Source: JBOFDP01 sp051647125 (lineage in GTDB: Bacteria; Bacteroidota; Bacteroidia; Chitinophagales; Chitinophagaceae). Taken from it: a DNA stretch of 8,293 nt. Positions 1-6,137 of this stretch are shown piece after piece; position 1 is the stretch's first letter, and each line of letters begins with the position of its first letter. The stretch is taken from positions 1 through 8,293 of the forward strand of contig JBOFDP010000092.1 of the NCBI GenBank assembly GCA_051647125.1, read 5' to 3'. Both the position numbers and the translations under genes were made by a program. The notes under the pieces were generated by a model. It saw only the letters and a program-made list of their open reading frames with translations, was not told the origin of the DNA and did no database searches.

Positions 1-542
1 CAAAGTTTGGAAACTGCATATGGTATTGCTGTATCACAGGGTTCTGCTGCTTATCTGGGATATGGAGTAAGTGTTGATTCAATATCAACCTCAAGAGATC
101 CAAGAGTAAAAGCAGTCGCAGATATATTTATTGAAGAAACGAGAGATAATATGTGTGATAAATTTGGATCTACGTATGGAAGAATGGAATGGTCTATGAA
201 TTATAATCATGTATGAGAATCTAAAAGAGGAATTACTTTGTTAAGTAGATTAACATTATGTATTCCTAATTTATTGGGATTTCCCTTTTGGGGTCAAGTA
301 TCTTCTGCTAGAGTGAGAGCTAATATTTATGATGCTAATGATAACGTAATAGCGGACTATAAAGGCTACTCAAATAAAGAATATTGGGTACACTCTATTG
401 TACATATTCTGGATCAAATGCAAAATCATTAGCAATGTATAAGTCTATTATAGAATGTATCAATATTATTAAACTACAGATTGATAAAGATAAAGAACAA
501 TTAAGGGAACAATTACTTCAAATAGATAGATTAAAGAAATAA
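1..542 (+). pseudogene. 3' part of a broken, unrecognised gene
   Basis: I do not recognise this gene. Reading frame 1 is open from the left edge (QSLETAYGIAVSQ...) to a TGA at 214-216. The same frame then continues without a stop to a TAG at 430-432, giving a stretch with PNLLGFPFWGQ followed by VRANIYDANDNVIADYKGYS. A second frame, offset as if one base had been lost, is open from 378 to a TAA at 540-542 and encodes YSGSNAKSLAMYKSI and then a charged helical tail ending LLQIDRLKK. Joined together, the pieces read like one protein: a Gly/Tyr-rich part, a hydrophobic stretch, a small beta-rich segment with a 'YD.N.N.I..Y.G' pattern, and a short coiled-coil-like end. I infer a decayed surface or lipoprotein-type gene; the family is unknown. 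The N-terminus lies outside the window. Alternatives are two or three separate short genes starting at TTG 238 or ATG 435, which is less likely because the pieces fit end to end. Confidence 0.5.
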
Positions 543-700
543 CTTTATTATAAAAAAGATTATTATTTTACAATTATAATCCAAAAATATCATGAGAATA
601 TAAGAGGAAAATTATAATCTATGCGGAATGCAGGCGATAAAGTAAAATTTGTACTAATTATCAATTTACAATTTGTTTATCTTTGCTAAAAATTCTATCT
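543..700. other. Noncoding spacer between broken gene and waaA
   Basis: This is a very AT-rich stretch with stops in every frame and no supportable gene. A 10-base direct repeat, aattataatc, occurs at 572-581 and 610-619, which is likely chance in such AT-rich sequence. The spacer must hold the promoter of the waaA-rimO unit if the broken gene no longer drives it. Confidence 0.6.
678..685 (+). promoter_or_regulatory. Possible Bacteroidota -7 element for waaA
   Basis: TATCTTTG matches the TAnnTTTG -7 consensus described for Bacteroides and Flavobacterium. The nearest upstream TTTG (648-651) is 26 bases away, wider than the usual spacing of about 17-23, so the match is weak. If it is real, transcription would start around 690, only a few bases before the ATG at 701. 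It overlaps the TTG at 683, which argues against that codon being the waaA start. Confidence 0.22.
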
Positions 701-1942
701 ATGAAATATGTATATATTATATTTATTCAATTATATTATTTCTTGATATATTTAGTTTCTTTATGGAATCCAAAAGCTAAAAAATTTATGCTCGGCAGAA
801 AAAATCTTCTGAGATATATTGAACAAACTTTACAACAAAATAAAAAGCCCATTATTTGGATTCATGTTGCTTCTGCCGGAGAATTAGAACAAGCACGCCC
901 ACTGCTGCAAATGCTTAAAAATAAATATCAGCAATACGCTATTGTTCTAACCCTATTTTCTCCCTCAGGATACAATAAAAATACAGAGGCTGATTTTATT
1001 TTTTATTTACCTAAAGACACCTCCTCCAATGCAAAATATTTTTTAGAAATAGTGAATCCGAAAATTATTTTCTTTGTAAAATATGAATTTTGGTATTTTA
1101 TATTAAGGGCAATAAAAGGCAAGAATATTCCTTTGTTTTTGGTGTCTGGTATTTTTAGAAAAAATCAAATATTTTTTAAAACCTATGGATATTTTTTTAG
1201 AACAATACTTTCTTTCTTTACTCACTTTTTTGTACAAGATGAAGAAAGTAAATCACTACTTAAAACTATTCAATTAGAAAATGTATCTGTTTTTGGAGAT
1301 ACTCGTTTTGATAGAGTAAATACACTTTTAACACAAGAAAAAAAAGATTTTTCGGATATAGAAAATCTGATTAATCATCGTAAGGTTTTTATTGCTGGTA
1401 GTACTTGGGAGAAAGACCATGAATTACTTTCACAATTACAGCAACAACGATCTGACTTATTTTTTATCATTGTTCCCCATGAAGTGGAAGAATTGCATAT
1501 AAAGCATACAATAACTTATTTTGGAAATTCAGTTCGATATACACAACTTCATAAACAACAGTATACTGCAAATATACCAGTTCTTATAATAGATAAAATA
1601 GGTATTCTTTCACAACTTTATAGATTGGCTACCATCACTTATATAGGAGGCGGATTTACTCATTCAGGTATTCACAATACTTTGGAAGCTGCCATTTGGG
1701 GCAAACCTGTTATTTGGGGTAAAAATTATAAAAAATATATAGAAGCTAAAAATCTTATACTTGCAGGTGGTGGGTTTTCTATTCAAACTATAGAGCAATT
1801 ACAGGATATAGTAAACCAACTTTTACGAGATGATTCATTCTATAAAAATACTTGTGAATGTGCTTATGATTTTATACAAAAAAATACGCAGGCTACGGAA
1901 AAAATAATACAATACTTGCAAAAAAATAATTTTGTAGAATAA
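701..1942 (+). CDS. waaA: 3-deoxy-D-manno-octulosonic acid (Kdo) transferase
   Basis: WaaA (KdtA) is a GT30 glycosyltransferase that moves Kdo from CMP-Kdo onto lipid IVA at the cytoplasmic face of the inner membrane, the first step of the LPS inner core. The product is 413 aa, normal for the family. Residues 3-22 form a hydrophobic N-terminal anchor. HVASAGELEQARP (55-67) carries the expected catalytic Glu61. The N-terminal Rossmann domain also shows FVKYEFWYF (125-133), and GDTRFDRV (199-206) lies near the domain boundary. The C-terminal nucleotide-binding domain shows AGSTWEKDHE (232-241), VPHE (258-261) and a Gly-rich run with HNTLEAAIWGKPV (325-337). I chose ATG 701; an in-frame TTG at 683 would add six residues but lies in the promoter region. 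No ribosome binding site is visible. rimO starts 12 bp downstream, so the two are probably co-transcribed. Whether it adds one or more Kdo units cannot be told. Confidence 0.95.
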   Translation: MKYVYIIFIQLYYFLIYLVSLWNPKAKKFMLGRKNLLRYIEQTLQQNKKPIIWIHVASAGELEQARPLLQMLKNKYQQYAIVLTLFSPSGYNKNTEADFIFYLPKDTSSNAKYFLEIVNPKIIFFVKYEFWYFILRAIKGKNIPLFLVSGIFRKNQIFFKTYGYFFRTILSFFTHFFVQDEESKSLLKTIQLENVSVFGDTRFDRVNTLLTQEKKDFSDIENLINHRKVFIAGSTWEKDHELLSQLQQQRSDLFFIIVPHEVEELHIKHTITYFGNSVRYTQLHKQQYTANIPVLIIDKIGILSQLYRLATITYIGGGFTHSGIHNTLEAAIWGKPVIWGKNYKKYIEAKNLILAGGGFSIQTIEQLQDIVNQLLRDDSFYKNTCECAYDFIQKNTQATEKIIQYLQKNNFVE

Positions 1943-1954
1943 AAAAACTGAATC

Positions 1955-3295
1955 ATGCAAACCAATATCTCTAAAAAATTAATTATTAATGTGATTACAC
2001 TAGGTTGTAGTAAAAATATAGTAGATAGTGAGCGGATGGGGACACAATTAAAAACAGTGAATCAGCAGGTGCAATATGATAATATAAAAAAAAGTGATAT
2101 TGTGATTATTAATACTTGCGGATTTATAGAAGATTCAAAAGTGGAAAGTATCAAGACTATTTTAGAATATGCGGAACAAAAAAAACAGCAAAAAATAAAA
2201 CAACTTTTTGTAGCAGGTTGTTTAGTATCACGATATAAAAATGAACTAAAACAGGATATTCCTGAAGTAGATGGTTGGTATACAAATATTGAAATGGAAT
2301 TGTTAATTAAAGAATTAAATCCAGATTATAGAAAAGAATTGTTTCAAAATAGATTATTATCTACTCCTTCTCATTATGCGTATGTAAAAATTTCCGAAGG
2401 TTGTAATCGTACTTGTGCTTTTTGTGCTATTCCTCTTATACGTGGAAAGCATATTAGTCGTAATGTAGAAAATATTGTTCAAGAAATATCACAATTAGTT
2501 AATCAAGGAGTAAAAGAAATTATACTTATTGCTCAGGAACTTACTTACTATGGGTTGGATATTTACAAAAAAAGAATGCTTTCAATATTGCTTGAAAAAG
2601 TAGCTAATATACAAGGGATAAAAAGAATTCGATTACATTATGCCTACCCTAATAATTTTCCTTTTGAGATATTGGAGGTGATGAATAAATACGAGTCTAT
2701 TTGCAACTATTTAGATATGCCTATTCAACATATAAGTAATCATTTGTTAGAAGGTATGAAACGGCAGACTACAAAAGAAGAAATAGAACACACTATTCAA
2801 AAAATAAGAGCTATTATTCCCAACATTTGCTTGCGTACTACCTTGATTGTAGGATTTCCTGGCGAAACTCAAGAGGATGTAGATGAGTTGCAAAAATTTT
2901 TAGAAAAATATAGATTTGACAGAGTAGGTATTTTTACCTATAGCCACGAAGAGGGTACTTCTGCATTTCAAGAAAAAGACACGCTCTCTACTCAAGAAAA
3001 ACAGCAACGAAAAGAACAACTAATGCTAGCACAACAACAAATAAGCTATGAAAAAAATAAAGCAAAAATAGGCATGATCATTTCTGTTATGATTGATAGA
3101 AAAGAAGCAGGAGTTTATCTTGGGAGAAGTGAATTTGATAGCCCAGAGGTAGATAATGAAATTATTATTCGTACTAAAAATAAATTGAAAATAGGAGAAA
3201 TATTACCAGTAAAAATAATACAAGCATATGATTATGATTTGGAGGGTATTGCTCTAAACTACAAAGAAGGGGGAGAATATATAAATTATTTATAA
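1955..3295 (+). CDS. rimO: Ribosomal protein S12 methylthiotransferase RimO
   Basis: RimO is a radical-SAM enzyme that adds a methylthio group to the beta-carbon of a conserved Asp (Asp88/89) of ribosomal protein S12. The product is 446 aa. The N-terminal UPF0004 domain shows LGCSKNIVDSE (C18), INTCGFIEDS (C55) and VAGCLVSRY (C89), ligands of the auxiliary [4Fe-4S] cluster. The radical-SAM domain carries EGCNRTCAFCAIPLIRGKH, with C150, C154 and C157 as the Cx3Cx2C motif. IPLIRGKHISR and LDMPIQHIS favour RimO over the tRNA enzyme MiaB. Residues about 367-435 form the TRAM domain with RSEFDSPEVD (391-400). The usual AQDLTYYG tract reads AQELTYYG here, a conservative change. The gene starts 12 bp after waaA and is followed 45 bp later by a ferredoxin gene on the same strand, which might help reduce its clusters (inference). 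All key cysteines are present. Confidence 0.96.
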   Translation: MQTNISKKLIINVITLGCSKNIVDSERMGTQLKTVNQQVQYDNIKKSDIVIINTCGFIEDSKVESIKTILEYAEQKKQQKIKQLFVAGCLVSRYKNELKQDIPEVDGWYTNIEMELLIKELNPDYRKELFQNRLLSTPSHYAYVKISEGCNRTCAFCAIPLIRGKHISRNVENIVQEISQLVNQGVKEIILIAQELTYYGLDIYKKRMLSILLEKVANIQGIKRIRLHYAYPNNFPFEILEVMNKYESICNYLDMPIQHISNHLLEGMKRQTTKEEIEHTIQKIRAIIPNICLRTTLIVGFPGETQEDVDELQKFLEKYRFDRVGIFTYSHEEGTSAFQEKDTLSTQEKQQRKEQLMLAQQQISYEKNKAKIGMIISVMIDRKEAGVYLGRSEFDSPEVDNEIIIRTKNKLKIGEILPVKIIQAYDYDLEGIALNYKEGGEYINYL

Positions 3296-3340
3296 TAAGC
3301 GAACAACAAATGTATAAACAAGTAAAAAATAACTCTTTGA

Positions 3341-3574
3341 ATGATGATTAGAATATTTCAAAAACGAGCTAAATGTATAGGATGCAACGCATGTGTGGAG
3401 GTTGCTCCTTATCGGTGGAGAATGTCTCGTATGGATGGTAAATGTACGCTTGTTGGGGGAAAAGAGAATAAAGGTTTTTTTATGTTTATTGCCGGGGATG
3501 ACGAGCTTCAAGATGCCCAAAAAGCAGCTAAAGTATGTCCTTCAAATATTATTCAAGTACAACAAATAAAATAG
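3341..3574 (+). CDS. Small single-cluster [4Fe-4S] ferredoxin
   Basis: This 77-aa protein has one Fe-S binding motif, CIGCNAC (C12, C15, C18), and a distal CP at C66 (AAKVCPSNII), the arrangement of monocluster [4Fe-4S] ferredoxins. These act as soluble low-potential electron carriers. The residue four after C18, a Cys in dicluster ferredoxins and a disulfide partner in some monocluster ones, is Ala22. No Cys sits at the matching partner position, so that disulfide is absent. An extra C35 lies in a GKCTLVGGKE tract. The middle (residues about 23-50, RWRMSRMDGK then FFMFIAGDDE) is conserved-looking and longer than in minimal ferredoxins. The start is the first of two consecutive ATGs; no ribosome binding site is seen. 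It is on the same strand as rimO, 45 bp behind it, and convergent with priA. The partner enzyme is unknown. Confidence 0.85.
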   Translation: MMIRIFQKRAKCIGCNACVEVAPYRWRMSRMDGKCTLVGGKENKGFFMFIAGDDELQDAQKAAKVCPSNIIQVQQIK

Positions 3575-3612
3575 GTTTGATTAGAATATCATTATAGATT
3601 TTAAAAACCTAT
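3571..3612. terminator. Weak inverted repeat between convergent genes
   Basis: ataggttt (3571-3578) is a perfect inverted match to aaacctat (3605-3612), separated by 26 bases. It overlaps the ferredoxin stop codon and fills the 39-bp gap to the priA stop, where a bidirectional terminator would be expected. The loop is long, the stem has only two G:C pairs, and there is no clean T-tract, so position is the main argument. Confidence 0.25.
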
Positions 3613-3613
3613 A

Positions 3614-6034
3614 TTAATCCATATTGTCTACATCCACTATTACCATCAAATGGCTTAATGCTTTTTGCTGTTTTATATTTTGAATAGCATAAAGAAGATA
3701 TTTTTTTAAAGCCCAGATATAATTAGATTGATTGGGTAATTTTAGATAAATATGTTGTATATATAGATTTTTTATTTTATAAGCAAACGGTATAATAGGA
3801 GGGTAGAGAGAAGGAATATTTTGTATTTTTAATTGTTGATATAAGCTAAAAGCTCCTTGATGACAAAGAGTCTCTTTTTGGTGTTTAATAATAATTTTTA
3901 TTATACGACTATAAGGAGGATAGAAAAAATCTTTTCTTATTTTGAGTTCAGCTTTAGCAAAAGCATGATAATCATGATGTTTTAGATAGTGGAATATAGG
4001 ATGTTTTGTTTGAGTGGTTTGTATAAAAACTTCCCCTTCTTTGTTTCGCCCTGCTCGTCCTCCTACTTGTTCTATAGTTTGAAAAAATCGTTCATTATTT
4101 CTAAAGCTATGAAAAAATAGAAGATTATCGGCATTGGGAATTACTACCATTGAAAGATTGGGGAAATCCAATCCTTTGGCAATCATTTGTGTACCTACTA
4201 AAGCATCTATTTTTTGTTCACTAAATTGTTGGATAATTTTCTGAAAGGCAAGTTTATTTTTTGTTGTATCCCAATCCACACGAGCTATTCTTAAATTAGG
4301 GAAATGCTCTTGGAGTATCTCCTCCAATTTTTGTGTGCCAAATTGTTTGTATAGTAAGTTTTCTTGTTTACATGTAGGGCAGCTTGTTAATGCTACTTGT
4401 ATATAATTACAGGTATGACATGTAAGCTGATGCGTAGTTTTGTGATAAGATAAAGGCAAATGACAATTTTTACAATAAGCTATCCAACCGCAATTTCCAC
4501 AAAGTATATAGGGAGCATATCCTCGTCTATTTTGAAAAAATAAAAGTTGTTTTTTTTGATTAAGTTGTTCTTGTATTTTTTCTATTAAAGGAGGGCTTAT
4601 CCAAGGTTCTTTTCTCGTTCCTGAAATATATTTTTTTAGGTCAAAAATAGTGATTTTTGGCATTGGAATATTCGTATATCTTTGGTGTAATTGTAGGTAG
4701 TTATATTTGCCTTCTTGAGCATTAAAATAGCTTTCTAAAGAAGGCGTAGCACTTCCTATAATAATTTTTGCATTATATTGTGTAGCTAACCAAATAGCTA
4801 CATCACGAGCGTTGTAACGTGGGGAAGGTTCACTTTGTTTGTAAGAGGTATCGTGTTCTTCATCACAGATAATTAATCCTAAATTTTGAAAGGGTAAAAA
4901 TATGGAAGATCTAACTCCTATAAGAATACTTATTTCTTTTTGTTGTATTTTTTTCCATATTTCAAGACGCTCATGGATATGCATCTTAGAATGAAAATAT
5001 CCTACATGTCCACCAAAATAAGATTGCATTTTTTGAATGAGTTGCGTGGTAATGAGTATTTCGGGTAAAAGATAAAGCGACTGCTTGTTTTCTTGAAGCA
5101 TTCTTTCTATGGTTTTAATATAAATATGTGTTTTCCCAGAGCCTGTTACTCCTTGTAGTAAGGTAACTGTTTTATTGGTAGTTTGCCACTTATTAAAAGC
5201 CTGTTGTTGTTCCTTAGAAAGTGTAAAGTGAAGAGATATTTTTTTTTTAGAATTATCTATACGACATGTATTTTTTTTACCTATGTACAGTACTTCTAAA
5301 TCTATCAGTCGTTTAATAGTAGAGATACTTGTTTTAGATTTTTCTATTAATATTTTTTTAGTAATAGTTTCTCCATCTTTCAAAAGGTTTTCTACAACCT
5401 CTATAATTTTTTTTTGTGTGGCACTAAGGTCATTGGTTACTTTATTTTTATTGAGTAAAATATGGTTTTGTCTTTTCTCACTCCTAACTATTTGAAATTC
5501 TTCTTCTAAAGTACAAATATTTTTAAAGAAAAGTGTTTGTATATAAGGATAAATATTTTTTTCTTTCAACAGGATAATAGCCTCATTCCATTTTATTTTT
5601 TTCTTAATAGAAAGTTCTTCTACCAAAAGATATTCTTGAACATTGAGGTCTGAAAAATTAGTATCAGGATCATCAGTATTAAAAATAATATATAAATCGC
5701 TATTTAATCGCAACGGAGAGGGTAGTGCTGCTTTCATAACTTCTCCTATACTACACAGGTAGTACTCGCTGATAAATTTCCATAGCTTCAATTGCAATTC
5801 TGATAGAATAGGCTTTTCATCAATAATAGCTAAAATAGGCTGTATATTTTTTGTATGTGTATGGACAGCAGGAAAGTGCTCGTGCAGTTGATACACAACA
5901 CCGATATAGTGCGTCTTTTTTCGCAATATTACTTCCACCCGCATTCCCAGAGCAATTTTTTCGCTCAGATGTTTAGGTATTTCCCATGTATATATTTGTG
6001 GTAATGCTAAAGGAAGAATAACAGACGCATACAT
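3614..6034 (-). CDS. priA: Primosomal protein N' (replication restart helicase PriA)
   Basis: PriA is a superfamily 2 3'-to-5' DNA helicase that recognises stalled forks and D-loops and starts reloading of the replicative helicase. The product is 806 aa, full length. Residues 1-105 form the 3' DNA-binding domain, and about 200-260 look like the winged-helix region. The helicase core has Walker A GVTGSGKT (295-302), DEEH (391-394) followed by SYKQSEPSPRYNARD, motif III GSATPSLES (427-435), motif V GTQMIAKGLDFPN (614-626) and motif VI QVGGRAGR (656-663; QVAGRAGR is more usual). Eight cysteines, C512, C515, C521, C524, C539, C542, C552 and C555, form the two zinc sites of the PriA-specific insertion. 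The start is the ATG at 6034, beginning MYASVILPLAL. It lies about 100 bp downstream of thrS on the same strand and may be co-transcribed. A run of ten A in the coding strand (5239-5248) encodes Lys263-265. Confidence 0.97.
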   Translation of the reverse strand: MYASVILPLALPQIYTWEIPKHLSEKIALGMRVEVILRKKTHYIGVVYQLHEHFPAVHTHTKNIQPILAIIDEKPILSELQLKLWKFISEYYLCSIGEVMKAALPSPLRLNSDLYIIFNTDDPDTNFSDLNVQEYLLVEELSIKKKIKWNEAIILLKEKNIYPYIQTLFFKNICTLEEEFQIVRSEKRQNHILLNKNKVTNDLSATQKKIIEVVENLLKDGETITKKILIEKSKTSISTIKRLIDLEVLYIGKKNTCRIDNSKKKISLHFTLSKEQQQAFNKWQTTNKTVTLLQGVTGSGKTHIYIKTIERMLQENKQSLYLLPEILITTQLIQKMQSYFGGHVGYFHSKMHIHERLEIWKKIQQKEISILIGVRSSIFLPFQNLGLIICDEEHDTSYKQSEPSPRYNARDVAIWLATQYNAKIIIGSATPSLESYFNAQEGKYNYLQLHQRYTNIPMPKITIFDLKKYISGTRKEPWISPPLIEKIQEQLNQKKQLLFFQNRRGYAPYILCGNCGWIAYCKNCHLPLSYHKTTHQLTCHTCNYIQVALTSCPTCKQENLLYKQFGTQKLEEILQEHFPNLRIARVDWDTTKNKLAFQKIIQQFSEQKIDALVGTQMIAKGLDFPNLSMVVIPNADNLLFFHSFRNNERFFQTIEQVGGRAGRNKEGEVFIQTTQTKHPIFHYLKHHDYHAFAKAELKIRKDFFYPPYSRIIKIIIKHQKETLCHQGAFSLYQQLKIQNIPSLYPPIIPFAYKIKNLYIQHIYLKLPNQSNYIWALKKYLLYAIQNIKQQKALSHLMVIVDVDNMD

Positions 6035-6055
6035 GAGAAAAATAGATTTATCATA

Positions 6056-6098
6056 TAAAAATAGTATTATTTACAAATATTCTTAAAAACTATTTTTA
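6056..6098. promoter_or_regulatory. Perfect 10-bp inverted repeat upstream of priA
   Basis: taaaaatagt (6056-6065) is an exact inverted match to actattttta (6089-6098) with a 23-base loop, 22 bp before the priA start and inside the thrS-priA gap. With one G:C pair it would make a weak RNA hairpin. It could be a protein-binding site, a poor thrS terminator, or chance in AT-rich DNA. Confidence 0.22.
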
Positions 6099-6137
6099 GA
6101 GAAAAAGACAATAGAGAAAAACACTATATTTTTTATA

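Noticed and set aside
543..660. Direct repeat aattataatc as attachment-site or insertion-sequence remnant
   Set aside because: Only 10 AT-rich bases with no transposase or integrase nearby; expected by chance.
683..700. TTG 683 as the waaA start
   Set aside because: ATG 701 gives the usual hydrophobic N-terminus, and the extra six residues lie over a possible promoter element.
3290..3520. Minus-strand open frame of 76 codons opposite the ferredoxin gene
   Set aside because: It lies antisense to a clear ferredoxin with intact cluster ligands and shows no recognisable domain.
5283..5495. Plus-strand open frame inside priA
   Set aside because: Hydrophobic translation antisense to a well-supported PriA; a shadow of AT-rich Lys/Ile codons.
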